A DNA stretch of 64,000 bases, taken from positions 62,001 through 126,000 of the forward strand of contig NZ_SRYG01000002.1 of NCBI RefSeq assembly GCF_004793885.1, written 5' to 3'. The position numbers were made by a program, and so were the translations under genes. Positions 44,085-52,713 of the stretch are shown in pieces. The number at the start of each line of letters is the position of its first letter. The first letter of the stretch is position 1. The stretch comes from Dubosiella muris. GTDB taxonomy: Bacteria > Bacillota_I > Bacilli_A > Erysipelotrichales > Erysipelotrichaceae. The notes under the pieces are model-generated. The model made no database searches and had not been told where the DNA came from. It saw nothing but the letters and a program-made list of their open reading frames with translations.

Positions 44085-45389
44085 TCAATCCTTTCCAAAC
44101 GCCTGAACGATCCCCTTAAATATCTCCCCTCGCACCTCATAGTTTTTAAACTGGTCAAACGACGAGCAGGCTGGCGACAGTAAAATCACATCGCCCGGCT
44201 CGGCGATTTGGATAGCCTGGCCAAACGCCTCCTCCATCGTCTCGACACTTGTTTGTCGCGAAAAAACATCCTGAAAACGCGCTTTCGTTTCCCCAAACGA
44301 AAAACAGTGCTTTACTTTGTCGTCGTATTGCTTCAAATCCTCAAACGAGATGTGCTTGTCTTTGCCTCCGCAAAGCAAAATCACGTTTTGATCGAACGCC
44401 GAAAGCGCCGCGCACGCCGCGTGGGTGTTGGTCGCCTTCGTGTCGTTGTAAATGCGCACCCCGTTCCATTCACGCACGAACTCGATTCGATGCTCCACGC
44501 CATGAAACGAGCGAATGACTTCTTGAATGTCGGCGATAGACACGCCTAGCTTGTACGCCATGCAGGCCGCCATCATCGCGTTGCCGCAGTTGAAGTCGCC
44601 CACGATTTTAAGATCCGCCACGTCGAACAGCTTCAAGTCGCCAAGCCAGGCCGCCCCGTTGGCTTTATACAAGTCCACGTCGGTTCGCGTCAAGGAAAAG
44701 TCGATCACCGTGCAAGGAATGTCGCAAGCGTAACGCATGATTTCCGGATCGTCCACATTGCGGATGAACCAGTCGTCCGACTGGCAGTTGGCGTAAATCT
44801 TCATCTTCGAGCGATAATACGACGCCAGGGAATCCATGTAATCCAAATGATCCGGCGCCAAATTTGTCACCGTGGACACGACAGGATGAAAGCGTTCGGT
44901 ACCCAGCAACTGAAAATTCGACAGCTCCAGCGCCACATCCAGATTTTCGTGACCGTGTTCCAAAACGATTTCGCTGAGCGGCACGCCGATATTTCCGGCC
45001 ACCTGCGCGGCCTGGTCCTTCTTTTTCAGCATTTCGAACAGCAGCGTCGTCACGGTCGTCTTGCCATCCGTTCCTGTGATCGCGCCATATCGAAAGCCTG
45101 GCGCCAGACGATACGCCGTTTCAATTTCCGTATAGATCGGATTTCCCCGCTCCACGAAATAACGCACGAACGGCGCCGTGTAAGGAATGCCCGGGTTTTT
45201 CACGATCAAGGCGTATTCGTCGTCTTTTAAAGAATCCGGATGCCCTTCGTCGAATACTTGAATGCCTTCCAGTCCTTGCCGGTCGATAGCTTTCATGTCC
45301 GTCAACACGACGTCGTATCCTGCTTTTCGCAAAAGCTTCGCGGCCGCTTTTCCGCTGCGGGCCGCGCCAATGACCAATGCTTTTTCCAT
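44085..45389 (-). CDS. murD: UDP-N-acetylmuramoylalanine-D-glutamate ligase
   Basis: Cytoplasmic Mur ligase adding D-Glu to UDP-MurNAc-L-Ala. 434 residues. The N-terminal Rossmann part starts LVIGAARSGKAAAKLL; the ATP loop is TGTDGKTTVTTL (Asp replaces the usual Asn/Gly-Lys neighbour but GKTT is intact); central ELSNFQL and NLAPDHLDY; C-terminal DTKATNTHA and LLCGGKDK. The two-base gap to mraY shows an operon. Confidence 0.95.
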   Translation of the reverse strand: MEKALVIGAARSGKAAAKLLRKAGYDVVLTDMKAIDRQGLEGIQVFDEGHPDSLKDDEYALIVKNPGIPYTAPFVRYFVERGNPIYTEIETAYRLAPGFRYGAITGTDGKTTVTTLLFEMLKKKDQAAQVAGNIGVPLSEIVLEHGHENLDVALELSNFQLLGTERFHPVVSTVTNLAPDHLDYMDSLASYYRSKMKIYANCQSDDWFIRNVDDPEIMRYACDIPCTVIDFSLTRTDVDLYKANGAAWLGDLKLFDVADLKIVGDFNCGNAMMAACMAYKLGVSIADIQEVIRSFHGVEHRIEFVREWNGVRIYNDTKATNTHAACAALSAFDQNVILLCGGKDKHISFEDLKQYDDKVKHCFSFGETKARFQDVFSRQTSVETMEEAFGQAIQIAEPGDVILLSPACSSFDQFKNYEVRGEIFKGIVQAFGKD

Positions 45390-45390
45390 T

Positions 45391-46374
45391 TTACATCACT
45401 CCTAACCATAAACCGAGCAACGCGCAGACGATGCCCGCGATCCAAAAATTGCGAACGACTTTTTCTTCCGGCCAGCCGCCCTTTTCGTAATGATGGTGCA
45501 GCGGCGCCATCCGGAAGATCCGTTTTTTCGTCCGTTTGTAATGGGTGACTTGAATGATCACGCTCAAAACTTCCGCCACGAACACCGCGCCGATGAGAAT
45601 GAGCAGGATTTCCTGCTTCAGCACCATGGCCACGGCCGCGATCAAGCCGCCCAAAGCCAGACTGCCGGTGTCGCCCATAAAAATTTTGGCCGGATGCAAG
45701 TTGAACACCAGGTAGCCAAGCAAGGCGCAAATCACGAGCCCGATCAAAAAGCCGACATTGGCTTGCTGCTGAAAAAAGGCGAACGCCAAAAACGGAACGA
45801 GGGCGATGACCATTTGCCCGGCGCAAAGCCCGTCCACGCCATCGGTGAAATTGACCGCGTTCGTTTCCGCGGTGAACATGATGAATACCAAGAAAAAGTA
45901 CCACACGCCTAAGTCGATCGTTTGATCCAAAATCGGGATCCAGACGCCAGTCGAGGCGGTCGAGCGGTACAACAGGAAAAACACGACAGCCAAAACGGAC
46001 TGCATCGCGAATTTCACCGCGGGCTTCAAGCCCTCATTGTCCTTCTTGACCACAATGATATAGTCGTCAATAAAACCAATCAACCCGTACCCGACGTACG
46101 CCAGCAAAATGATTCCCGTGTTCATGTCCAACAGTTTGAACGGCGTGCACAAGGAAAGAAGAAGAAAGACGAGCGTCGGAACGAGAATAAACGCGAGTCC
46201 GCCCATCGTTGGCGTCCCGTTTTTCTTTTTATGGGACTCCAGCCCTTCCCCGCGCTCCGTCTGCCCGAATTTGATTCGATGCAGGTAGTCGATGAGTGCC
46301 GGCATAAGTCCGAGCATGAGTCCGAGCGTCACGAGGCAGCCCGAAATCATATAAAGTGCTGATGACACATTCAT
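45391..46374 (-). CDS. mraY: Phospho-N-acetylmuramoyl-pentapeptide transferase
   Basis: Integral membrane enzyme making lipid I. 327 residues with about ten helices. Motifs: GTPTMGGLAFI near 54-64, GFIDDY with catalytic aspartates (about 100-105), NFTDGVDGL, FMGDTGSLALGG, and the histidine cluster PLHHHYEKGGWPE. First gene of a reduced dcw segment with murD and uppP; murG, ftsW and divIB are absent from the window. Confidence 0.96.
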   Translation of the reverse strand: MNVSSALYMISGCLVTLGLMLGLMPALIDYLHRIKFGQTERGEGLESHKKKNGTPTMGGLAFILVPTLVFLLLSLCTPFKLLDMNTGIILLAYVGYGLIGFIDDYIIVVKKDNEGLKPAVKFAMQSVLAVVFFLLYRSTASTGVWIPILDQTIDLGVWYFFLVFIMFTAETNAVNFTDGVDGLCAGQMVIALVPFLAFAFFQQQANVGFLIGLVICALLGYLVFNLHPAKIFMGDTGSLALGGLIAAVAMVLKQEILLILIGAVFVAEVLSVIIQVTHYKRTKKRIFRMAPLHHHYEKGGWPEEKVVRNFWIAGIVCALLGLWLGVM

Positions 46375-46450
46375 AATTCTTAAACCTCACATTTCATTCC
46401 CGATTATAGCACAATTTGTGAAAAATAAAGTAAAACTGATGAATAAACAC

Positions 46451-46479
46451 TTGAAAAACAGTAGGCAGAATGCTATTAT
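46451..46479 (+). promoter_or_regulatory. Promoter of rpmB
   Basis: TTGAAA (46451-46456), 17 bases, TATTAT (46474-46479). Confidence 0.7.
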
Positions 46480-46521
46480 ATCTAAGCAATTGTGCAAATG
46501 GAAGTAAAGGGGGACAGCAAG

Positions 46522-46713
46522 ATGTCAAGAAGATGTGCAGTATCTGGTAGAGGTCCTTTATCTGGAAACAAACGTTCTCACTCTATGCACGCGACTCGTC
46601 GTAAATGGAATGTTAACCTTCAGAAGGCGACAATCATGGTAGACGGCAAACCGAAAAAAGTTCGCGTAAGTGCTCGTGCCTTGAGAACATTGAAAAAGCA
46701 AAGCGCTATTTAA
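46522..46713 (+). CDS. rpmB: 50S ribosomal protein L28
   Basis: 63-residue ribosomal protein. The start [16 protein letters not shown] is typical of L28, with [11 protein letters not shown] and [14 protein letters not shown]. Cysteine 5 is the only one, so it is a zinc-less form. AAAGGGGG lies upstream of the ATG at 46522; a longer frame upstream is not needed. Opposite in strand to the rsgA-rpe-thiN block beside which it often lies in other Firmicutes. Confidence 0.95.
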   Translation: MSRRCAVSGRGPLSGNKRSHSMHATRRKWNVNLQKATIMVDGKPKKVRVSARALRTLKKQSAI

Positions 46714-46726
46714 TCTTTACTGGAAA

Positions 46727-46752
46727 GAGAAGAGGGATTTTCCCTCTTTTTT
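46727..46752 (+). terminator. Terminator of rpmB
   Basis: AGAGGGA and TCCCTCT stem followed by six T residues. Confidence 0.85.
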
Positions 46753-46764
46753 CTTTTGCGCCAC

Positions 46765-46805
46765 AAAAAGCCGGAAATCTCAAGCGAAGAATTTCCGGCT
46801 TTTTT
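46765..46805. terminator. Terminator at the 3' end of paralogue B
   Basis: AAAAAGCCGGAAAT and ATTTCCGGCTTTTT, 14 pairs around a 12-base loop, overlap the gene's stop codon and provide T-runs on both strands. Confidence 0.82.
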
Positions 46806-48081
46806 CCCGATAATCGTGCGCGAGCTGATCGTTCCATGGATGAATCGTCCGATAGACGATTGGACTTCCCCGCTTTCCGTATTCCGTTTCCAAAAAATCA
46901 TAATACGTTCCCGGCGTGATGATGCCCCGCACGCTCAACACGTCGCTGCCAAGCTGCCCGAGAATAATGTCGATAAAAGCGGCGCAGTTGTCACCCAAAA
47001 CCCAATACGTTTTGAACTTCCCTTTTTTCAGCTTGTAAAACTTCGCTCCCGTCCGGTAATGAAGCCGGGAAGGATAGTCGTGCCGGTACGCCGCGAAATT
47101 GTCGTAGCCGTCTTCCTGCTCGATTTTCGTGTACCAGCGATACGCCCGGCGCTCCAGCAAGTCAAGCTGCCGCTCCACTTCCTCGATCTGCTCTTCCTCC
47201 AGATGGATCCCGTATTCAAAGATGGAGTTTTTTTCCGCGCGCATCGCGTTGGGAATGTACTTCTCAAGCGGCACGTTAAAAAACGCCCCGTCGCCAATCG
47301 TCTGGTTGAACCGAAACGACGTCACGTCGTAGTTTCCATAGCTATAGACGACATCCTTGTACGCGAAACAAATGTGGCCGACTTTCTGGAACCCCTCCGG
47401 TCCAACGTGCACCATGACTTTTAACGGCGTCGACTCGTCCATTTTCCGGTCATACAGTTCCGGCGTCTTTCCTTCCGACAAATACTTGTTCACCGAGCGA
47501 ATCGCCCAATCCGGAAAGAACACACACAAAACTGGCGGCAGCATAATGCGAATATGCCGTTTCCAGCGATACCGGACTTCCGGCTGCACGCTTTCCCAGG
47601 CGTCATGTAAATACTGGATGCCAAGCACCACAAAATACAAGCCGAAAAACCGCATCAGCAAACCGGTTTCAAACTCTGGATTGAACAGCAAAAACCCGCC
47701 AAGCAACGCGTACAAAAGCGTCAAAAACAAAAAGCCTATTTTCCCCGGAATGTGGTTGATGACATGAAGCACGTACTGGACCAGCATCGCCAAAGCGCAC
47801 ACAAGACAATACGCGCCAAACGTCACCCGGATGATCCATTCCGGAAAATGGGTATACTCTTTCAGCACGATCACAAAGAAAAAAGACAGGACGGAAAACA
47901 GCAAATCCGCCTTTTTCTTTTCCTTTGAGTACATATACGCCAAATACACGCAGTTCAACAAGCAATACACGACCGTCAAATCCAATATGAACGAGTATAC
48001 TTGCGCCGGCATCGCCACGCAAATAAGACCGCACACCATCAGCATCCCGCCAATGGCGACGCGAACAAGCAAATCTTTCAT
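46780..48081 (-). CDS. HdeD-like membrane protein with papain-fold-like C-terminal domain (paralogue B)
   Basis: Encodes 433 residues, a paralogue of the protein at 36230-37513. About six hydrophobic helices (residues 8-195) are followed by a soluble domain with VHVG...VGHICFAY (H236), VVYSYGNYD (245-252), VLGDNC (C366) and GIITPGTYYDF. The shared YSYGNYD, G-N/D-N-C and GI-x-(S/T)PG blocks show a conserved active-site-like core with His before Cys, as in permuted NlpC/P60-type folds. It follows thiN by 12 bases and may be the last gene of that operon. No function is known to me. Confidence 0.72.
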   Translation of the reverse strand: MKDLLVRVAIGGMLMVCGLICVAMPAQVYSFILDLTVVYCLLNCVYLAYMYSKEKKKADLLFSVLSFFFVIVLKEYTHFPEWIIRVTFGAYCLVCALAMLVQYVLHVINHIPGKIGFLFLTLLYALLGGFLLFNPEFETGLLMRFFGLYFVVLGIQYLHDAWESVQPEVRYRWKRHIRIMLPPVLCVFFPDWAIRSVNKYLSEGKTPELYDRKMDESTPLKVMVHVGPEGFQKVGHICFAYKDVVYSYGNYDVTSFRFNQTIGDGAFFNVPLEKYIPNAMRAEKNSIFEYGIHLEEEQIEEVERQLDLLERRAYRWYTKIEQEDGYDNFAAYRHDYPSRLHYRTGAKFYKLKKGKFKTYWVLGDNCAAFIDIILGQLGSDVLSVRGIITPGTYYDFLETEYGKRGSPIVYRTIHPWNDQLAHDYREKSRKFFA

Positions 48082-48093
48082 TCCCGATTCTCC

Positions 48094-48696
48094 TTAGCGG
48101 TCCGTCATCACGCACAGCACAGCCCCGGAAGCAATCGTCACGATCCCTTCCTTTGCCACAATCGAGTTAGACAACGTGTAAATGTCCGCCACGTCGATCG
48201 CGCGCGAATCCAGCGGATACAAAAACCCTTCCAAAGTGATCACGCTTGGCTCCAAAGCGAAAAATGAAACGTTTCGAAAGCGAGCCGGCAGCCGGTGGAC
48301 GCCCGCCTCCAAACAAAACGCCACCTGCCCTTGATCGTACAGCACCAGATTACGCGCCCGGTACGCGAGCAGCCGCAAATTCGCGATCGTGTGGTCGACA
48401 CGTCCGCCAAAGGCGCCCGCCAAAACGATGCGATCGAACCCTTTCTCCTTGGCGATCGCGACCGCCAGCTCCGCGTCCGACTCGTCTTTCATGACCGGAT
48501 GGCGCTCAATCGGAACCGTTTTTTTCATTTGTTCCAACGCGTCCGGACTCATCGAGTCAAAGTCCCCGACCGCGAAAGCCGGCGCAATGCCCGCTTCCTG
48601 AAGCCGCAGCGCCCCGGCGTCGACACCAATGTACGTCGCGCCCGTCACGACCGGAATATCCGTCGCCCTTGGCGTCGCTAAGATAGCCGTCTTCAT
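48094..48696 (-). CDS. thiN: Thiamine pyrophosphokinase
   Basis: Cytoplasmic enzyme transferring pyrophosphate from ATP to thiamine. 200 residues. N-terminal domain has GVDAGALRL, GDFDSM and the conserved KDESDAELAV, then GAFGGRVDHTIANL; C-terminal small beta domain binds thiamine (ALEPSVITLEGFLYPL, YTLSNSI). The ATG overlaps rpe by four bases, the usual rsgA-rpe-thiN order. Confidence 0.94.
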   Translation of the reverse strand: MKTAILATPRATDIPVVTGATYIGVDAGALRLQEAGIAPAFAVGDFDSMSPDALEQMKKTVPIERHPVMKDESDAELAVAIAKEKGFDRIVLAGAFGGRVDHTIANLRLLAYRARNLVLYDQGQVAFCLEAGVHRLPARFRNVSFFALEPSVITLEGFLYPLDSRAIDVADIYTLSNSIVAKEGIVTIASGAVLCVMTDR

Positions 48697-49358
48697 TCCA
48701 GCATGCCGGCAATCGAGGAAATGACGTCGTTTTTAAACACGTAACTGCCGGCTACCAAGACGTCGCAGCCCGCGGCGACCGCCTTCTTGTACGTTTTGTC
48801 GTTGATGCCTCCGTCGATTTCGATCCGGAACGGCAAGTCTTTTTCCATTCGCTGCCGGTGCAGCCATTTCACTTTTTCCAGCTGGTCTTCCATAAACGAC
48901 TGGCCGCCAAATCCCGGTTCGACACTCATGATCAGAACCAAATCCAAATCCGGCAGAATGCCGGCAAACGGTTCGATCGGCGTTCCGGGTTTCACCGTGA
49001 TGCCCGCTTGGACGCCATGGCTGTGGATCTCGCGCAACAGCGCCCGGATCCGTGCCGGATCGTTGTCAAGCGCCTCGGTATGAAACGTAATCAAGTCGGC
49101 GCCGTTTTCCATAAAGACTTGCGCGAAAAAAACCGGGTCCTCCACCATAAGATGAACGTCCATAAACAGAGGGCACGCCTTTTTGAATCCACGCAAAATA
49201 TCCGGACCAAACGTCAGATTCGGAACAAAATGTCCATCCATCACATCAAAATGAAGCCATTCGGCGCGCGAGCGTTTCAACAAATCTAGCTGGTGGTCGA
49301 CATCCGAATAGTCCAGCGATAAAATCGAAGGCGCGATAATCAAATGATGCTGTTTCAT
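48693..49358 (-). CDS. rpe: Ribulose-phosphate 3-epimerase
   Basis: Pentose-phosphate pathway enzyme converting ribulose 5-phosphate to xylulose 5-phosphate. 221-residue TIM barrel: APSILSLDYSD, HFDVMDGHFVPNLTFGP with metal-binding His/Asp, DVHLMVEDP, MSVEPGFGGQSF, and EIDGGIND with the catalytic Asp. Overlaps rsgA and thiN by four bases each. Confidence 0.96.
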   Translation of the reverse strand: MKQHHLIIAPSILSLDYSDVDHQLDLLKRSRAEWLHFDVMDGHFVPNLTFGPDILRGFKKACPLFMDVHLMVEDPVFFAQVFMENGADLITFHTEALDNDPARIRALLREIHSHGVQAGITVKPGTPIEPFAGILPDLDLVLIMSVEPGFGGQSFMEDQLEKVKWLHRQRMEKDLPFRIEIDGGINDKTYKKAVAAGCDVLVAGSYVFKNDVISSIAGMLE

Positions 49359-50224
49359 TTATAAGTCTCCTTTCGCGGCGTCGCTTCCACGATCGCCTTA
49401 TAGTCTTCATACAATGCCAAAGGCACCTTTCCTTCCTCGACCGCCTGTTTTAGAGCGCAGTCCGGCTCATTGAGATGGCGGCAGTCCGAAAATCGGCACG
49501 CGCCCACATACGGAGCGAACGCCTTGATCTTGCGATCCAGATTCGTTTTATCCAGCAGCGTAAAATCCAGACTGGAAAAACCTGGCGTATCCGCCACCCA
49601 GCCGTTGGCCACCGCATGCAGCTGGCAAAACCGCGTCGTATGTTTGCCGCGGCCAAGCGCCTTGGAAATTTCCTGCGTCTGAAGCTGGAAACCTGGATCG
49701 AGCCGGTTGAGCAGCGAGCTCTTGCCCGCCCCCGACTGGCCGCACAGCACGCTTTCCTTGCCGGCCAGCGCTTCGCGCAACCGGGTGTCGTCGCTGCCGG
49801 GATACGTTTTCAGCACGTCGTATCCGCACGCTTGCAGCGCGTCGAGCTGCGCCTCGATCTGGTCGCGTTCCGCTGGCGAGGCGAGATCCCATTTCGTCAG
49901 GCAAATGACGGGTTCCACGTCGGAAAGCGACACGAGAATAAGAAGCCGGTTCAGCAAGTGGATCGAGAAATCCGGATCCTTGCAGCTCGTGACGATCAGC
50001 GCCTGGTCGACGTTGGCGATGACCGGACGCAACAATCTGTTTTTTCGCGGACGCACTTTGACAATGCGATACGAATCCTGCACTTGCTCGTACTCGACGC
50101 AGTCGCCGACGACCGGCGCGGTTTGCCGCCGCATTTTTCCGCGCGGAATCGCGACGACGATTTCCTGCTCGTTTTCAATCGTGTAGTGATTGGAAATGAT
50201 TTTTGTGATGGTTCCTTGTTTCAT
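49355..50224 (-). CDS. rsgA: Ribosome small-subunit maturation GTPase
   Basis: Circularly permuted GTPase that acts late in 30S assembly. 289 residues: OB-fold domain (about 1-70), then the permuted G motifs in the order G4 (TKWD), G1 (GQSGAGKSSLLN) and G3 (DTPGF), and a C-terminal zinc-binding Cys-His segment (CRFSDCRHLNEPDC). The ATG at 50224 is preferred to the TTG at 50230 that overlaps the prkC stop; neither has a strong ribosome site, so coupling to prkC is likely. Confidence 0.95.
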   Translation of the reverse strand: MKQGTITKIISNHYTIENEQEIVVAIPRGKMRRQTAPVVGDCVEYEQVQDSYRIVKVRPRKNRLLRPVIANVDQALIVTSCKDPDFSIHLLNRLLILVSLSDVEPVICLTKWDLASPAERDQIEAQLDALQACGYDVLKTYPGSDDTRLREALAGKESVLCGQSGAGKSSLLNRLDPGFQLQTQEISKALGRGKHTTRFCQLHAVANGWVADTPGFSSLDFTLLDKTNLDRKIKAFAPYVGACRFSDCRHLNEPDCALKQAVEEGKVPLALYEDYKAIVEATPRKETYK

Positions 50225-50226
50225 GG

Positions 50227-51891
50227 TCAATAATACAGTGTGACGACACTGTCCGTTCCTTCCTGTGTGTATTCGCTGCCAGCCGGCGGCGAGGTGGAGG
50301 TCACCTTGTTGAGCGTTGAGCCACTCACCTTGCGCGTCAGAACCGCGATGCCTTGCGAGTTCAAATAGTCTTTCGCCTCTTCCACGTCCATGCCAATGAG
50401 CGTGGACGGAATCGTGATTGTCGGATATTGGGAAACGACAAAATGAATCGGCACATTGGCGTCCGGGTCGATGCGGTCTCCCGGTTCGAGCAGCGACTGC
50501 TTCAAAATGACGCCGGGATTGGTGTTGGGTTCTCCCTGATACTCGATTTGCACATCGAGATGCACGTTTTGCGCCGCCAGTTCCTGCTGGACGCTCGCCA
50601 GCTCAAGACCGGTGTAGTCCTGCACAAGAAAGCCAAGCCCTTTGGACACGACCACGTCGATCGGCGAGTCGCTCAAAATGACGGATCCTTCTTTCTCGCT
50701 GGCGCGAATGACGCGGCCTTGTTCGACCGTGTCGCTCAACGCGTTTTCAAAACGTACGTTTTCCAGCGAGAAATGCGCCTGCGTCAAAGCGTCGCGCGCT
50801 TCCTGCTCGGTCATGCCGACGATTTCCGGCATCGTTTCATAGCCTAAAAAGCCGCTAAACCGGATGGCGCCTGTCACCGTGCCGATGGCGACCGCCAAAA
50901 CGCACACGATCGCCAGCCCGGCCGTCCACATGCCCACCGTGATCCATTCATGCCGCTTCTTTTTGCGAACCTCCGGTTTGCGGGCGGCTTTTTTTTGCAC
51001 TTTCACATGCCCGTCCTCGACTTCGATAATGTCCATCGTCGGATGTTTGAGCACGAGCCGCGGCATATTGCGATACGCCGTTTCCAAACAATGCTCTAAA
51101 TCGTACAGCATCTCGTCGGCGCGCTCGTACCGCTCCTCCACGTCTTTGGCCGTCGCCTTGAGGACGATATTCTCCACCGACTGCGGGATGGAAGGGTTGA
51201 ACAGCCGCGGATACGGCATCGGCTCGCGCAAATGCTTGATTGCGATTTCCGTCGGCGTACTCCCTCGAAACGGCACGTCGCCAGTCAGCAGCTCGTAAAA
51301 GACGATGCCCAGCGAGTAAATGTCGATTTGCCCGTTTGGCTCCTTGCCTTGCGCGGTTTCCGGCGCCAAATAATGCGCCGAGCCCATGACGGTGTTGTAG
51401 TAAGTCAGCTGTACCGCGTCGTTGGCGATCGCGATCCCAAAATCCGTGATCTTGACGGTGCCGTCGTCTTTGACCAGCACGTTTTGCGGTTTGATGTCGC
51501 GATGAATGATGTGGTGGGCGTGGGCCGTGACGATCGCGCTCGTCAGCTGATGCATGATGCCAATCGCCTCGTGGTAGTCCAGCGCCCCGCGTTGGGAAAT
51601 GAGTTGTTTTAGCGTTCGGCCACGCACGTATTCCATGACGATATAATGGCAGCCTTCCGACTCCCCGACATCGTAAATGTCGACGACGTTTGGATGGGAA
51701 AGCTTGGAAGCCGCGCTCGCTTCCCGCTGGAACCGCACCAGCGTGACCGGATCCTCGGCCAGCTTGTCCCGCAGCACTTTGATGGCGACTTCCCGGTTCA
51801 GGATCTGGTCGAACGCCAAATACACATCCGCCATGCCTCCCTGGCCGATGACCGCCTTGATTTTGTATCGTTTCGCTACGATGTCGATCAT
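50227..51891 (-). CDS. prkC: PASTA-domain serine/threonine protein kinase
   Basis: Membrane kinase sensing wall muropeptides or lipid II. 554 residues: kinase domain (about 10-270) with GQGGMADVYLAFD, AIKVLRD, HRDIKPQNVL and DFGIA; one membrane helix (about 318-340); three extracellular PASTA domains (about 352-420, 421-487, 488-554). The ATG overlaps the phosphatase stop by four bases, so kinase and phosphatase are made together. Typical targets are division and wall-synthesis proteins. Confidence 0.96.
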   Translation of the reverse strand: MIDIVAKRYKIKAVIGQGGMADVYLAFDQILNREVAIKVLRDKLAEDPVTLVRFQREASAASKLSHPNVVDIYDVGESEGCHYIVMEYVRGRTLKQLISQRGALDYHEAIGIMHQLTSAIVTAHAHHIIHRDIKPQNVLVKDDGTVKITDFGIAIANDAVQLTYYNTVMGSAHYLAPETAQGKEPNGQIDIYSLGIVFYELLTGDVPFRGSTPTEIAIKHLREPMPYPRLFNPSIPQSVENIVLKATAKDVEERYERADEMLYDLEHCLETAYRNMPRLVLKHPTMDIIEVEDGHVKVQKKAARKPEVRKKKRHEWITVGMWTAGLAIVCVLAVAIGTVTGAIRFSGFLGYETMPEIVGMTEQEARDALTQAHFSLENVRFENALSDTVEQGRVIRASEKEGSVILSDSPIDVVVSKGLGFLVQDYTGLELASVQQELAAQNVHLDVQIEYQGEPNTNPGVILKQSLLEPGDRIDPDANVPIHFVVSQYPTITIPSTLIGMDVEEAKDYLNSQGIAVLTRKVSGSTLNKVTSTSPPAGSEYTQEGTDSVVTLYY

Positions 51892-52634
51892 GGCCGGTCA
51901 CCTGCCTCTTTTTCCAGCAGCACGATCGTGCAGTTGTCCATGCCGCCGGCCTGGTTCGCCTTGCTGATGAGAAGATTGACCTTTTCAGACAGCGACAGCC
52001 GCAAGTCGTTGACAATGTCGCAAATCGCGCTTTCGCTCACATAGCCGTGCAGTCCGTCGCTGCACAACAGCAAGTGCCGGTAGTCGGAGTCGATTTTGTG
52101 CAAGTCCATCCGGTAGACGCGCCACACACCCAGCGCCGAAGTCAAAGTGTTTCGCTGCGCGTGCGACTTGGCCTCCTCCTGGGACAGCTTGCCTTCCCGC
52201 ATAAGCTGGGCGATGACCGAATGATCCTCGCTCATTTGGATGAAGCCATCCGCGTAGTCGGCGTACAACCGGGAATCGCCCACATTAAATATATAAGTCG
52301 CGAAGCGGGTAATGAGGGCGCCCACGCACGTCGTTCCCATCCCCCGCTGGGTTTTGTTGCGCATCGAGCGCGCGAAAATCTGGTCGTTGGCTTTGTTCAG
52401 CATTTCCCGGATCCAGCGCTCGACTTGATAGTCTTTTTTCAAAACCGGCGACTTCATAAATTCATTGTACAGACACGTCGTGGCGATATTGCTCGCGACC
52501 TCGCCCGCCGCGCTGCCGCCAATGCCATCGCACACAAGCGCCAGCCAGTCCCCGTTGTCGTTGCGGGCGATGCAGTAGTCATCCTCGTTGGTGCTTCTTG
52601 TCTTTCCAATATCTGTATTCCCGCAAACTTTCAT
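51888..52634 (-). CDS. prpC: PP2C-type protein phosphatase
   Basis: Mn-dependent phosphatase opposing PrkC. 248 residues from the ATG at 52634, which follows AAGGAGG; a longer open frame upstream lacks a site. Metal-binding motifs: GKTRSTNEDDY, CDGIGGSAAGEVAS, NVGDSRLY and the late QAGGMDNCTIVLL aspartate. Cytoplasmic, no membrane helix. Confidence 0.94.
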   Translation of the reverse strand: MKVCGNTDIGKTRSTNEDDYCIARNDNGDWLALVCDGIGGSAAGEVASNIATTCLYNEFMKSPVLKKDYQVERWIREMLNKANDQIFARSMRNKTQRGMGTTCVGALITRFATYIFNVGDSRLYADYADGFIQMSEDHSVIAQLMREGKLSQEEAKSHAQRNTLTSALGVWRVYRMDLHKIDSDYRHLLLCSDGLHGYVSESAICDIVNDLRLSLSEKVNLLISKANQAGGMDNCTIVLLEKEAGDRP

Positions 52635-52713
52635 CGCTTCCTCCTTCCCGTTTCCACTTGTTTTGTTCGTTTCCTTGACCCCTTGTTCATGTCCTTCCCC
52701 TTTCTGTTTTGGC

